From: Chengkuizengella marina
Lineage (GTDB): Bacteria; Bacillota; Bacilli; Paenibacillales; KCTC-33759
Assembly: GCF_009910845.1 (NCBI RefSeq)
Contig: NZ_SIJB01000016.1
Span: 1 to 64,000 of the forward strand
DNA length: 64,000 nt
Direction: 5' to 3'
Every line of letters starts with the position of its first letter. Position 1 is the stretch's first letter. This document shows positions 9,459 to 18,118 of this stretch, piece by piece. The translations under genes and the position numbers were made by a program. The notes under the pieces are model-generated. The model was given only the letters and a program-made list of their open reading frames with translations. It did not search any database and had not been told where the DNA came from.

Positions 9459-9629
9459 TTATTTTTTATTTTTATCATTACTTTTTTGCTTTTTAAGTCG
9501 TTCATTTTCTATTGTTAGTTGCTTTAACTGTGCTTTAAGAATTGCTTCAGATCTAGACTTCGATTTAATTTCGTCTAAGAGTATATCAATAATGTCTAAA
9601 GACTCTACTTTATTATTCAGTCCCCTCAT
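9459..9629 (-). CDS. small coiled-coil protein of the tail region
   Basis: This 56-residue protein starts MRGLNNKVESLDIIDILLDE and ends in a Lys/Asn-rich tail. Residues 12-48 form a leucine heptad pattern (ILKAQLKQLTIENERLKKQ), so it is probably a short coiled coil. It overlaps the end of the preceding small gene by 17 bases and is cotranscribed with it between tail spike and tail fibre. GGAGG just before the ATG supports the start. Family unknown; it may be an accessory or chaperone of the fibre. Confidence 0.6.
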   Translation of the reverse strand: MRGLNNKVESLDIIDILLDEIKSKSRSEAILKAQLKQLTIENERLKKQKSNDKNKK

Positions 9630-9768
9630 CCTCCCTTATAATATTTTCAACAATATTTTTTTCAATTCTTAGTCTCTTCTTATTTTTATCGATTTCTATT
9701 TTTTCTTCAGCAGATACAAATTTTTCTATTATCTGTCCATTGTTATTCACCAACACTTTATAGAGCAA
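9613..9768 (-). CDS. small hypothetical protein of the tail region
   Basis: This 51-residue gene begins at TTG (MLYKVLVNNNGQIIEKF) 16 bases after the tail-spike stop, with GTGGTGATAA as the likely ribosome site. The product is highly charged: an N-terminal beta-like segment is followed by a Lys/Glu helix. Short genes of this style are common between the spike and fibre genes of Firmicutes siphophages. No function is assigned. The start codon is the least certain part. Confidence 0.5.
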   Translation of the reverse strand: MLYKVLVNNNGQIIEKFVSAEEKIEIDKNKKRLRIEKNIVENIIREDEGTE

Positions 9769-9783
9769 ATTATCACCACATTT

Positions 9784-12700
9784 CTAAATGTCATATACTT
9801 CTAATCTGTAGTCCTCAAAATCTTTTCTTTTTGCCTTGATTTCATACGCAAATTGAATGTCATCGCCCCTCACAATAAAGTAGTCTGTATGTCTCTCTGA
9901 TAAATAAATAGTTCCACTTCCATAAGCCGTTAAAAAGACATGATATTCAACTTCTGTATTAACAGTTTCTTTAAACAAATTGTCTATATCTATTCTGCAT
10001 TCTCCACTAGAAACTTCACCTTTACCAATATCGCCAAAATAATATTCTGCTGTCTCATAAGCACTAACCCCTACATATCCGAGAGATGTAAGAACACCTG
10101 CATTCTTAGTTCCTCCAATGGCTAAGAAATCTCCAATTAGCGTAGTGTCCCCAGTTAAAAAAAGATCTCCACCTACTCCAGAACTTATAGACACACTCCC
10201 CACTCCTGTAATTGATGCTGGCTCTTCAGAAAAAAGCGATAACCTACCACTAGAATGCAATCTTAAGCTTCCCGGAGCTATTGTATCCTCGTTTTTATAA
10301 GTAGAAATAGAGTAATTCCCATAAGACATTACACTTGCAGATTCATACCCAGTTTCAGAACTATATGATGAGTACATTGAAAGTACTTTCTTTTCATTTC
10401 CGTTACTATCTTGATTATAGAAATTTATACTATGAGGATCTGCCTCAATTGCAATTCGAGTGTATTCTTCTTCACCAATGATTTCTATTTTATCTTCTGC
10501 TATTTCTACCCTGTTTGGTTGATCGTTCTTTTTTGACTTAATTGTAAATCCCACTAAGATTCCAGCCAGTATACTTTCTGCTTCAATTGTGCCGGATTTA
10601 ATTTGTCCGCCATCTATTAATGTCGTATCTGAGTATTCCCAATTATCAAAGGGAAAACCATTAGCATCAGTATAATCTTTTGCTGCTTGCTCTCTAACAG
10701 ACATAATTTTATTAATTAATTTTGATTTTTTATTTTGTACATCATCAAACTTGCTATTTATATTAATTCTATTTTCTTCGGTAACTACCATAGGATAATT
10801 TATTTGATCGATCCAATTTTTTATTTCAGATTCAAGTGTAGTCAGGGCATTCTCATAATTAGTTTTTTCAGTTGTTATTTCTAATTTATTTGCAGCATCA
10901 ATAAAATCAACTGACTCAGATTTGACTTGATTTAAATTAATTTTTAAATTTTCAGATTCTGCAAATTGAATAAAGCCATCATCTGAAAATTTACTTATTT
11001 CTGTTTGTAGCGTGTTTATACTCTCAACAAATCCAGAATCCAGATTGCCTTCAGACAAACCACCTATAATAGTTAACGTTGCACCATCTAAAGTTGCACC
11101 ATCTTTATCAAATGTGAAAGTTCCTGCTTCATTTTGTATCGTTAGATTCTCACCGGCAATAATTTGTCCCCACAACCTCTCAGCAATAACGCCTTGAGAT
11201 GTAATCGCGTTTTTGAATGTATTTCCCCCATCATTCGTTATGGCCAAAACATTATGCACGGCTCTTAAATAATTTAAATCATCTGCAGGACTCTTTAATG
11301 TTAATCCTCGTTCATCAAGAGAATAGTTTAAATCCTTACCCGATAAAATTGCTCTTTTATTGGCATCCCATTCTTGCTCTAATAGTTGTCTCATCTCTGT
11401 ATTTGTTTCTTCTGCTAGATCCCATTTAAATTTACTCATATCGACGGTTGTACTTGTACTTACAGCACGTTGAAGTAAATCTGCAAATTTAAGAAATCCA
11501 TTCTTTATATCTTTATGATTGGCAATCGTAAGCTTTAATTTATTTCCATCAATCTCGTGTTCAATTTTTATTACTTTTGCCTTCAGATCAATTCCTAGAT
11601 TCGAATATCGAACCGTAATAATTCCACCTAATTTTAATCTGTTCCAATCATGAGGTGTGTTTAGAGCATTTAGAAAATCAATAGAATCTATTTCGTATGA
11701 AATTATTGGTTGGCTAAGTCTTTTTAATCGTTCAACACCTTCCTCATATAAATCGTCAGCAGAGGAATAGTTGCTGTCTTGCCAAACCTGTTCTTTAATA
11801 AACCTGTTTCTTTCAATAATTAACTCTTCCGCGAAGTTATTTTCAACTGCTACTTCTGATTGCAATTCACTTATTTGTATTTCTACATTTTCTATTTCTG
11901 CCTGCTTAGCTATAATCTCATCTTCTTTATCAACAACTTGATTCTCTTTTTCTGCCTTTTGCTCATTAAGGTCACTTAAATCATCCCCAACTGCAACTGC
12001 AGTATCTATATTGTCTTCAATGATTTTTAGTTCAGTTTCGAGTTCGAAAAGTTCATTCTTTAAAGTTGTTTGTTCAGATTGTAACGTAGATTTTTGATCC
12101 AGCAATATCGTAAATTGACCATCTTTTGATTCTAAAAGCTCGTTATATTCTTCTATAGCAATGCACAATTCATCACTCATGTAAGGGCTATGACTAATCA
12201 CATTACCTTCTTCATCACGTTCAAATCCATACATATAAAAAGAAAAATCCTCAATGTAATCAACACCAGTAGGATTTTTTGAATTAATGCTTATATTGTC
12301 TTTTCCATAAATATAAAGCCTGGTTACGACATCATCAAAATTTTCATTTTCACTCAAACTCTTGAGATAATTGCCTTGCTCAATTGTTAAACCTTCATTG
12401 ACACCCAGATTCTCAGAAAAGTAAAACGAAACTTCTTTATTGATTGTATCGATGATTGGAATTATATCTCCATACCTATCGTAGTTATTGTAGAAAAATT
12501 CTAAAAGATCCGTTTGTGTTTCATCAAACGTCCTATATTTAAGTTCAATACTGGGATCAATATATTTTACTTTCCAGTCTGTTTTTGCAAGCAATGTATC
12601 GTTCAAGACACCATCATCATCAATTGAAGAGTCATATAACTTTTTTGTCCCAGTGTAATTCCGAATTAATTTGTTTTTCCATTCATACTGCAACTCCATA

Positions 12701-13026
12701 CACTCGACCGTTTTCTCTTCTTCGCCATCTGATGTATTAACTTCTGGATTCGTAATTATAAAATAGATTTTTTCATGTCCTTTTTCATATCGAATCAAGT
12801 AATCGCCGCGAATCAACGGAATATGAGGATTATCTATCGGCTCAAAATCCTGCATTATTTTAGTTGGGAGAGTAAATGATAGTTGGCTAACCCCACCGTA
12901 GTTAAATGTGATTCTTCTGTCTCTTGCCTCATGTAGCACTGCAATTGTTGTACGGTCTGGCTTGCATAAATAAAGCTGAACTTTTTCAGGTTCGTTATTA
13001 AAATCTACTGCTAGCATTCCTATCAT
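9784..13026 (-). CDS. tail spike / tail-associated endopeptidase-like protein
   Basis: This 1,080-residue protein follows the Dit gene, as the Tal/spike protein does in siphophages. The N-terminal 300 residues have the prophage tail-protein (gp37/endopeptidase tail) pattern, with segments such as RRITFNYGGVSQLSFTLP and GDYLIRYEKGHEKIYFIITNP. A long coiled coil runs from about 305 to 400. A beta-rich stalk follows, and a glycine-rich C-terminus (LFLTGDTTLIGDFLAIGG) resembles spike tips. It probably forms the tip of the tail and opens the cell wall or anchors the fibre. Its ATG overlaps the Dit stop (ATGA). Confidence 0.82.
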   Translation of the reverse strand: MIGMLAVDFNNEPEKVQLYLCKPDRTTIAVLHEARDRRITFNYGGVSQLSFTLPTKIMQDFEPIDNPHIPLIRGDYLIRYEKGHEKIYFIITNPEVNTSDGEEEKTVECMELQYEWKNKLIRNYTGTKKLYDSSIDDDGVLNDTLLAKTDWKVKYIDPSIELKYRTFDETQTDLLEFFYNNYDRYGDIIPIIDTINKEVSFYFSENLGVNEGLTIEQGNYLKSLSENENFDDVVTRLYIYGKDNISINSKNPTGVDYIEDFSFYMYGFERDEEGNVISHSPYMSDELCIAIEEYNELLESKDGQFTILLDQKSTLQSEQTTLKNELFELETELKIIEDNIDTAVAVGDDLSDLNEQKAEKENQVVDKEDEIIAKQAEIENVEIQISELQSEVAVENNFAEELIIERNRFIKEQVWQDSNYSSADDLYEEGVERLKRLSQPIISYEIDSIDFLNALNTPHDWNRLKLGGIITVRYSNLGIDLKAKVIKIEHEIDGNKLKLTIANHKDIKNGFLKFADLLQRAVSTSTTVDMSKFKWDLAEETNTEMRQLLEQEWDANKRAILSGKDLNYSLDERGLTLKSPADDLNYLRAVHNVLAITNDGGNTFKNAITSQGVIAERLWGQIIAGENLTIQNEAGTFTFDKDGATLDGATLTIIGGLSEGNLDSGFVESINTLQTEISKFSDDGFIQFAESENLKINLNQVKSESVDFIDAANKLEITTEKTNYENALTTLESEIKNWIDQINYPMVVTEENRININSKFDDVQNKKSKLINKIMSVREQAAKDYTDANGFPFDNWEYSDTTLIDGGQIKSGTIEAESILAGILVGFTIKSKKNDQPNRVEIAEDKIEIIGEEEYTRIAIEADPHSINFYNQDSNGNEKKVLSMYSSYSSETGYESASVMSYGNYSISTYKNEDTIAPGSLRLHSSGRLSLFSEEPASITGVGSVSISSGVGGDLFLTGDTTLIGDFLAIGGTKNAGVLTSLGYVGVSAYETAEYYFGDIGKGEVSSGECRIDIDNLFKETVNTEVEYHVFLTAYGSGTIYLSERHTDYFIVRGDDIQFAYEIKAKRKDFEDYRLEVYDI

Positions 13027-13790
13027 CCTTTCATTGCGAATCTGTAGTTAAAAACAATTTTACAAGCACCTTTAACTTCCAATTTGTTAGATCCATATAC
13101 TAATTCAAGCCAGTTCATATTAAACGAATCATACCTATATAAATCAGGATCAGATGTTTGTATTAATCGTTTTTTATTGTCCATATTCACTGTTTCTCCG
13201 TCAAATAATTCAGAGAACAAAAAAACCCGTCCTTCGTTGGACAAGTTTGTAATTTGGAGTTCTCCATCACCATATTTTAGAATGTTTAATTCTGGAAACA
13301 ATGAGACATCACCTAGATTATCAAATTCAATTGTTGTTGGTTCTGATATATCCGATAAATCATATATTTTTTGATACTTTTGTGTATATGTATAAGGTGA
13401 GATACTAAGAAAGGTTAGTTCAACGTAGCCTTGCTGGTTTCCATTAGTTATAAGTTCACTATCACCTTCTAGACACAGAAAGTATAATTTATTAACATCG
13501 TCAACAGAGTAAAATTCAGCAAACTTACCACAATCTAGCCACCTTGCTATTTCTCTTCGTTTAACGGTAGTCCAATATAAACCATCGTCTAGTGTAAGTG
13601 TGATTTTATATTTTGCAGGGTTGTCCTGGTATCCATAAATATATGAAATGGGTTCGCCAATGTTTCGTTCTAATATTATTTCCTTATCCGGCAAATAAGG
13701 TTCGCCAATAAGTCCTGGTTTTGTTTTAACTAACTGCACTCCCATTGTTTCACTTCTGATTCCATTATAGGAAAAATAAGTTGAATCCAA
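13023..13790 (-). CDS. dit: distal tail protein (Dit)
   Basis: The product (about 255 residues) carries the siphophage tail/Dit family pattern: an N-terminal segment with YFSYNGIRSETMGV, then ERNIGEPISYIYGYQDNPAKYKITL and a C-terminal galectin-like beta region ending KIVFNYRFAMKG. Dit forms the hexameric hub joining the tail tube to the spike. TTG at 13790 is chosen because GGAGGTGAT sits just upstream; an in-frame ATG at 13811 has no ribosome site and abuts an operator-like palindrome. The gene lies downstream of the accessory block rather than next to the tape measure, which is unusual. Confidence 0.82.
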   Translation of the reverse strand: MDSTYFSYNGIRSETMGVQLVKTKPGLIGEPYLPDKEIILERNIGEPISYIYGYQDNPAKYKITLTLDDGLYWTTVKRREIARWLDCGKFAEFYSVDDVNKLYFLCLEGDSELITNGNQQGYVELTFLSISPYTYTQKYQKIYDLSDISEPTTIEFDNLGDVSLFPELNILKYGDGELQITNLSNEGRVFLFSELFDGETVNMDNKKRLIQTSDPDLYRYDSFNMNWLELVYGSNKLEVKGACKIVFNYRFAMKG

Positions 13791-13811
13791 TTTATCACCT
13801 CCGATTTTCAT

Positions 13812-13835
13812 CCAATAAAAGACTAATTTTATTGG
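13812..13835. promoter_or_regulatory. class A dispersed operator-like palindrome
   Basis: CCAATAAAA-GACTAA-TTTTATTGG is the most symmetric 24-base copy of the class A site. It lies immediately upstream of the Dit ribosome site, with a class B site a few bases further upstream. Binding here could block entry of transcription into the distal tail genes. Confidence 0.7.
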
Positions 13836-13841
13836 ATATAT

Positions 13842-13859
13842 TTATTTTATTTATCATTT
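13842..13859 (+). promoter_or_regulatory. class B dispersed site
   Basis: TTATTTTATTTATCATTT matches the asymmetric class B consensus TTATTTTATTTATCACTT at 17 of 18 positions. The 20 bases 13841-13860 are identical to 36581-36600 upstream of the decoration protein. Confidence 0.65.
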
Positions 13860-13870
13860 ATTAACTGAAA

Positions 13871-13897
13871 TAAAAAGACAATTAAATGTCTTTTTTA
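13871..13897 (-). terminator. terminator after the first small paralogue
   Basis: On the leftward strand AAAAAAGACA-tttaat-TGTCTTTTT forms a hairpin followed by T residues, 12 bases past the stop of the gene at 13909-14061. It separates the accessory block from the Dit operon. Confidence 0.75.
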
Positions 13898-13908
13898 AAT
13901 CTAAAAAA

Positions 13909-14061
13909 TTACTTAACTATTGTTTTTTTAACCATATCATGTTTCAGAGGGGCAAAACCTTCATTATAAACACCTGAAGGAATATCGCCTTTTAGCTCTA
14001 TCATTGTTGATGAAATTTTTTTATTTTTCCTACTTAATGATTCTAAAATTATTTTTAACAT
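13909..14061 (-). CDS. tiny protein, paralogue group of three (copy 1)
   Basis: This 50-residue product contains KKISSTMIELKGDIPSGVYNEGFAPLKHDMVKK. It shares the pattern K-I-S-x-T, then G, then YNxGFxPLK with the next gene (14104-14265) and, more weakly, with the gene at 15120-15287. Its ATG is preceded by AGGAGGT, and terminators flank it on both sides. The three tiny genes surround a membrane protein gene. No known family is recognised; a secreted, toxin-like or peptide-regulator role is possible but unproven. Confidence 0.6.
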   Translation of the reverse strand: MLKIILESLSRKNKKISSTMIELKGDIPSGVYNEGFAPLKHDMVKKTIVK

Positions 14062-14077
14062 TCTACCTCCTGCAATA

Positions 14078-14105
14078 AAAAAAGATCCCTTGAATGAGAT
14101 CTTCT
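14078..14105 (-). terminator. terminator between two tiny paralogues
   Basis: On the leftward strand AAGATCTCATTCAAGGGATC followed by seven T residues forms an AGATC/GATCT hairpin with a T-run. It starts at the stop codon of the 14104-14265 gene. Confidence 0.7.
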
Positions 14106-14265
14106 ATTTTGCTATTGGTTTATTATAACTTTTAGCCTCTGATTTTTCTTTAACAATGATTTCTTTAAGAGGGGTAAATCCTTGATTATAAGTACTATAT
14201 GCGATTTTCCCTATACCTTTAACTTTAGTAGTTGAGATTTTGTTTTTTCTTTCATTTCTAATCAT
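14104..14265 (-). CDS. tiny protein, paralogue group of three (copy 2)
   Basis: This 53-residue product starts MIRNERKNKISTTKVKGIGK and contains YNQGFTPLKEIIVK. The strong AAAGGAGGTAAT just before ATG 14265 argues for this start rather than the in-frame ATG at 14316, which lies inside the upstream membrane-protein gene. It shows clear resemblance to copy 1 (KISxT and YNxGFxPLK) and is basic and Gly/Ser-poor. It directly follows the 14279-15103 membrane-protein gene, so the two may be cotranscribed. Function unknown. Confidence 0.6.
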   Translation of the reverse strand: MIRNERKNKISTTKVKGIGKIAYSTYNQGFTPLKEIIVKEKSEAKSYNKPIAK

Positions 14266-14278
14266 GATATTACCTCCT

Positions 14279-15103
14279 TTAACTAATTTGTTCAGCTTTA
14301 TTTTTAATTTCTTCACAAAACTTAGTATTGAAACCTAATAAAAGAAAATATGATGTCAAATCATTAAACTGCTCTATATTCTCTGTATTAAAAACTTCCT
14401 TTTCCTTGCTTATTATAGCAAGCCCCAATCTAAATTTACCATAGTTCTTAACAATTGCAAATTGCTGTATTTCTTGTGATGAAGGGACGATATCCTCTAC
14501 ATATTTTAATACAAATCTTGGATCATTCTGTATTAAACATGTGCGAACTAAGGCGTTTGTTGTAATAGAATCAACGACTTCATCTTCCAAATAAGTTAAT
14601 AAAAAATCCTCACCATTCTCGTCACTATCATCTGGTGTTATCCAGAGAACTTGAAAATTACCATTATCAAAATTAAAAATTTCTTTTACTCTATCGTGTA
14701 CTCTAGTCATTAGAGTAACCAATTTATCATTAACATTTATACTAGAGTGCTGATGATCTATAGCATTGATAACCGCAGCTACTTCTTTTCCAAAAACACT
14801 TTGACTTATAACTTCTTTTTTCCAAAAATAAGAATAAAAAACTGATTTTAAGACTGTATATATACCCACCATAAGTAGATATACTATGATTACAATCCCT
14901 AATATAGAGAAAAAAGAGATTATATTGTTTTCTATAGTAGGAGGTTCTAAGTGCGAAATCCATGAGACTAAATAATAAAGTATTGGATGAATTACATTGA
15001 GGAGATCAGCCAAAATGGATTTTAAACTTTCTTTAAAAAAAATAATTAAACCTCCACCAACCAATGTTGGCAACGCACTCCATTTGATAACTTTCATGTT
15101 CAT
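14279..15103 (-). CDS. two-helix membrane protein with GAF-like cytoplasmic domain
   Basis: This 274-residue protein has an N-terminal membrane region (hydrophobic stretches near residues 12-28, 36-52 and 62-88). A soluble domain of about 170 residues follows, with the alternating pattern of a GAF-like sensor (FQVLWITPDD, LVRTCLIQND, FAIVKNYGKFRLGLAIISKE). Tiny paralogous genes flank it on both sides, as in small accessory cassettes. It is not part of virion structure, and a sensing or exclusion role in the lysogen membrane is conceivable. The GAF resemblance is judged by eye only. Confidence 0.55.
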   Translation of the reverse strand: MNMKVIKWSALPTLVGGGLIIFFKESLKSILADLLNVIHPILYYLVSWISHLEPPTIENNIISFFSILGIVIIVYLLMVGIYTVLKSVFYSYFWKKEVISQSVFGKEVAAVINAIDHQHSSINVNDKLVTLMTRVHDRVKEIFNFDNGNFQVLWITPDDSDENGEDFLLTYLEDEVVDSITTNALVRTCLIQNDPRFVLKYVEDIVPSSQEIQQFAIVKNYGKFRLGLAIISKEKEVFNTENIEQFNDLTSYFLLLGFNTKFCEEIKNKAEQIS

Positions 15104-15119
15104 TAAAAAATGATCTCCA

Positions 15120-15287
15120 TTAACTTGATTTAGAATCCTTTATTTTACCATTTCCTTTAATTGCTGTTACATTAACTTTCTGACCACTCTCAGTATAATA
15201 AGTTTTTGTACCCAACACTTCACCTGGTTTAACAATCTTTTTCAAAGGCTTAAATGAGCCAATTCCTACATTTCTGTTTTTTTTCAC
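15120..15287 (-). CDS. tiny protein, divergent third member of the paralogue group
   Basis: This 55-residue product (GTG start, AGGAGG nine bases upstream) reads MKKNRNVGIGSFKPLKKIVK and continues PGEVLGTKTYYTESGQKV. It shares the basic N-terminus, GIG motif and F-x-PLK with the two genes at 13909-14265 but has extra C-terminal sequence. It lies 17 bases upstream of the membrane-protein gene, probably in one transcript. Function unknown. Confidence 0.55.
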   Translation of the reverse strand: MKKNRNVGIGSFKPLKKIVKPGEVLGTKTYYTESGQKVNVTAIKGNGKIKDSKSS

Positions 15288-15402
15288 TCTCACATACCTC
15301 CTAAATCTAGCATTTAGGATATATGTATGTAGAAATAGATATTATATGACTATATTATACCATAATCTGCTAATGTCCACACTCTATTTTTATTATTGAA
15401 AG

Positions 15403-15438
15403 TATAATAAGACCGTCCATTAGAACGATCTTATTATA
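15403..15438. terminator. hairpin downstream of the lipoprotein gene
   Basis: TATAATAAGACCGT and ACGATCTTATTATA form a 14-base stem with one mismatch (15403-15438), 43 bases beyond the lipoprotein stop. The T-run on the leftward side is weak, but strength and position suggest a terminator. Confidence 0.6.
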
Positions 15439-15480
15439 AGAAGACATGTAGCACGCAATTTTTTCGCTAGAAAAGTGTCA

Positions 15481-16107
15481 TTATTGTTCTAAAGGTGGGC
15501 TACCTCCTAAGAGTACGATTTTCCAATCAGATTCCTCTTTTTCTTGAATCAAATGGACAGCATAATGATTTTTTCCGTTTCTCATATCTGTATTCTCTGG
15601 ATCTATTTCTCCACGCAAGCTAAAATCTAATTCAGTATATAGAACTCGATAATCATAAGCACCTTCGACTTCTGATTCTTCTGGTGCAATACTAGTGATA
15701 TCAGACATTCTTAGAAATTTAGCACCAACTACTTCTTCATGTAACTTTCTGCCATAGCCTTCGGCTCTATCTTCTTTTATAAATCCAGTCATTAACTCTA
15801 GTGATTCATCGTACTTTTGCTCTCCACGTAATTTAAAGTGTTGCCAAGCTACTGCTTCAGCTCCTTCTAATGGTGGGGAAGTAATAATGTTCAATCCTTC
15901 TTTTGAAATATATCTTTTTCCATCACTCCCTGTTACTATCCCAGTTTTTTTATTAGGATCAGATTCTTCTTCAATTGATTCTTCAACTGATTCTTCAATT
16001 TTATCACTGGTAATTTCGTCTCCAGTTGTTTTTGCTTCTCCACATCCGCTTGCCACAATTAACAGGAACAGTATTAAAAACATATAGATATAAGTTTTAA
16101 TGTTCAT
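15481..16107 (-). CDS. lipoprotein
   Basis: This 208-residue predicted lipoprotein has the signal peptide IYMFLILFLLIVASGC, whose lipobox VASGC sets the lipidated Cys near residue 23. An acidic Ser/Glu linker follows (SVEESIEEESDPNKK), then a compact alpha/beta domain with AVAWQHFKLRGEQKYDESLELM and a conserved-looking HYAVHLIQEKEESDWKIVLLGG end, reminiscent of NTF2-like or DUF4829-type domains. The ATG at 16107 overlaps the stop of the SpoIID-like gene (TGATG), so the two form one operon. The likely site of action is the outer face of the membrane. It is an accessory gene, not part of the virion. Confidence 0.75.
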   Translation of the reverse strand: MNIKTYIYMFLILFLLIVASGCGEAKTTGDEITSDKIEESVEESIEEESDPNKKTGIVTGSDGKRYISKEGLNIITSPPLEGAEAVAWQHFKLRGEQKYDESLELMTGFIKEDRAEGYGRKLHEEVVGAKFLRMSDITSIAPEESEVEGAYDYRVLYTELDFSLRGEIDPENTDMRNGKNHYAVHLIQEKEESDWKIVLLGGSPPLEQ

Positions 16108-16955
16108 CAATCTATCAACCCACTATTAACCCATACAGTTTGATCTCTAACCACTAAATCATAACTCCGATAAAAATGCTCGATTATTTTTCTATAAGAG
16201 TAACCATCTAACGCCATATCATAGGAGCCATATTGAGACATTAGTGTTCCATTATCACTTGCATTGGCTCTGTAGCCAGTTTCATAAAGCTTACCTGCGA
16301 AACTATCTCTCTTACCTATAACCATTTCATCAACATAATCGACAGCAGCGTTTGTATTTGTTTTTCTTGAACCTGCTATGTATACTTGCGATTTAGTTCC
16401 ATTTGTTACGTGTGCTCCACGATCAGGATCTTTCTTCCAATCTACTACATGAAACCATCCAAAAGTTTTTACTGCTAGTGCCCCTGCTCTTAACGAATTT
16501 TTCCCACTAGCAGAATTCCCCCAATCAGCTCTCCACTCATTTGGCAATACATCTTTAACATAAGTCTCAAAATTTACAGTTACAGTTTTCTTATATGTGC
16601 CACTTATTTCTGCTTTTGTACTACTTAAATCATATATAGACACTTTAATAGTTTTAGGCTCTGGATATATTTCAACCTCAACCAAATCCAACAATTCAGG
16701 AGGAACAGCGCCTTGCGGTGAATTCTTCATTTTGCTACTTTCGCTACTTGACTCTACTGCTTTTTTAAGCTGTTCAGTAGTTATTCCATATTTACTTTTC
16801 AACTCTTCTTCAGTCGGCCCTACTAGTACAGGTGGTAATCCTGGGGTAGCATTTGATGGACGATCTACTATTGGGACTTCATTATTAGTAGATGCAAATG
16901 CTGAAGGAATTACTAGTGATAATGCCAGTATTGTTGCTGCAACTTTCTTTTTCAT
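16107..16955 (-). CDS. secreted SpoIID/LytB-domain protein
   Basis: This 282-residue protein has a Sec signal peptide (MKKKVAATILALSLVIPSAFA) and a SpoIID/LytB domain (about residues 125-280): FETYVKDVLPNEW, then SLRAGALAVKTFGWFHVV, as in peptidoglycan lytic transglycosylases and amidase enhancers. The conserved Glu of PNEW corresponds to the catalytic Glu region of SpoIID. In the lysogen it would act on the wall outside the cell. It is cotranscribed with the lipoprotein downstream. A -10 TATAAT on the leftward strand lies at 16987-16992 with a weak -35. This is an unusual cargo for a phage. Confidence 0.82.
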   Translation of the reverse strand: MKKKVAATILALSLVIPSAFASTNNEVPIVDRPSNATPGLPPVLVGPTEEELKSKYGITTEQLKKAVESSSESSKMKNSPQGAVPPELLDLVEVEIYPEPKTIKVSIYDLSSTKAEISGTYKKTVTVNFETYVKDVLPNEWRADWGNSASGKNSLRAGALAVKTFGWFHVVDWKKDPDRGAHVTNGTKSQVYIAGSRKTNTNAAVDYVDEMVIGKRDSFAGKLYETGYRANASDNGTLMSQYGSYDMALDGYSYRKIIEHFYRSYDLVVRDQTVWVNSGLID

Positions 16956-17054
16956 TAAATTAGTTCATCTCCCTATTGTTTAGTATATTATACCATTATT
17001 TGATAGATACACTAAAATAGTAGCAAATCATAACTATTGTGTCAAAATTATATT

Positions 17055-17132
17055 CCACTTTAAAATCTATATTTTATTGGAACTTGTAGCACGATCAAAA
17101 GGAAAAAGAGACTAAAATTAATTAATCTCCTT
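17055..17132 (-). terminator. terminator and class A-like half site upstream of the SpoIID-like gene
   Basis: On the leftward strand GGAGATT-aattaatttt-AGTCTC followed by five T residues (17100-17131) forms a terminator for the genes at 17221-18118. Next to it 17055-17080 ends in ATTTTATTGG, a half match to class A. The 265 bases between 16955 and 17221 otherwise hold only the promoter of the SpoIID-like gene and one operator-like site. Confidence 0.5.
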
Positions 17133-17180
17133 TACTAAGTAAGTCGATAGATATGCCGTTTTTAGCTGTTTTTTCGTCAT

Positions 17181-17205
17181 CCAAATAAAATTATTATTTT
17201 ATCGC
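17181..17205. promoter_or_regulatory. class A dispersed operator-like palindrome
   Basis: CCAAATAAAA-TTATT-ATTTTATCGC, a 25-base member of the near-palindrome family, 16 bases beyond the stop of the 17221-17610 gene and before its terminator. Confidence 0.6.
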
Positions 17206-17220
17206 ACAAGATTACTCCCA

Positions 17221-17610
17221 TTATTTTAGAGATTTTTTTAATTTCCCAGTTTTTTCCCATTGCTCAACTACATTGAATTTACCTAAAGAACCCTCCACGT
17301 CTATAAAGAAAGAGTCGTCTCTATCATCTAGACCTCTGTATAATTTTGATAATTTTATGTTGAATAGCCCATTAGAATACGATTCTTCTTCCAAAACAAG
17401 TGCTGTACTCTTTGATATTTCACCATAATATAATTTTAAGATAATTGTGTCGCATTTTGGATCATAGCACTTAATATCATATTCATCTTCAAACCAATTA
17501 ACAAAATCGTTTTTATCTGGTTTAGTTATAATAAAGGTTGCAATCAATACAATTAATGTAAATAAAATTATGACTATTATTTTCTTTTTTATTTGGTTCA
17601 CCTTCTCCAA
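17221..17610 (-). CDS. single-pass membrane protein of the accessory block
   Basis: This 129-residue protein has a basic N-terminus and one membrane segment (about residues 10-28). A roughly 100-residue extracytoplasmic domain follows with two Cys (KCYDPKCD) that could pair. The domain is a small alpha/beta fold by pattern. It begins two bases after the lipoprotein stop at 17612, so the pair is an operon. No family recognised. The export signal and operon partner suggest a joint job at the cell surface, for example superinfection exclusion, which is inference only. Confidence 0.6.
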   Translation of the reverse strand: MEKVNQIKKKIIVIILFTLIVLIATFIITKPDKNDFVNWFEDEYDIKCYDPKCDTIILKLYYGEISKSTALVLEEESYSNGLFNIKLSKLYRGLDDRDDSFFIDVEGSLGKFNVVEQWEKTGKLKKSLK

Positions 17611-17611
17611 T

Positions 17612-18118
17612 TTAATCCTTAACGATATTATCTAAGATTTCATTTAACTCTTTTACTTTTTCTATGGTTTGGTTTGTTTCTTTATAAGGATCTAAACCAC
17701 GTAGCTGATCAGTAAGTTTGATTATCTCACTTAATTCTTCGCTGTCAATAGAATTATTTATATCTTCATTAACTATTTTATTAGCATGTGAATCCATATT
17801 TCTATATAAGTTATATAAGTTTTCAAAATCATTTTCTGAAAGAATTTTTACCTTCTCTCTAAATCGGACAGGGAAATAAAGTTTATTTTCCATTCTATAA
17901 GTTTCCGCCATTCCCCTTGTAAAATCTTCACTTTTATCGGATGTTATACTTTCAATTATCTTTTCATATTGATGTATTTTTGTGGAATAGTAATGTGATT
18001 GCAATTCATTGGTATATTGTTTATATATTGCCTCATCCATTGCTTCATCGGATACAGACTTATTTGAACAACTACTAATAAGTACAGTTATAGAAATTAT
18101 TATTAAAATTTTTTTCAT
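17612..18118 (-). CDS. lipoprotein
   Basis: This 168-residue predicted lipoprotein (MKKILIIISITVLISSCSNK) has lipobox ISSC near residue 17. The mature part is helical and highly charged (EAIYKQYTNELQSHYYSTKIHQYEKIIESI), without a recognised domain. The ATG at 18118 follows GGGGATGT; an upstream in-frame start at 18136 would add six residues before the signal peptide and is less likely. It is the first gene of a two-gene leftward operon with the 17221-17610 membrane protein. Confidence 0.68.
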   Translation of the reverse strand: MKKILIIISITVLISSCSNKSVSDEAMDEAIYKQYTNELQSHYYSTKIHQYEKIIESITSDKSEDFTRGMAETYRMENKLYFPVRFREKVKILSENDFENLYNLYRNMDSHANKIVNEDINNSIDSEELSEIIKLTDQLRGLDPYKETNQTIEKVKELNEILDNIVKD

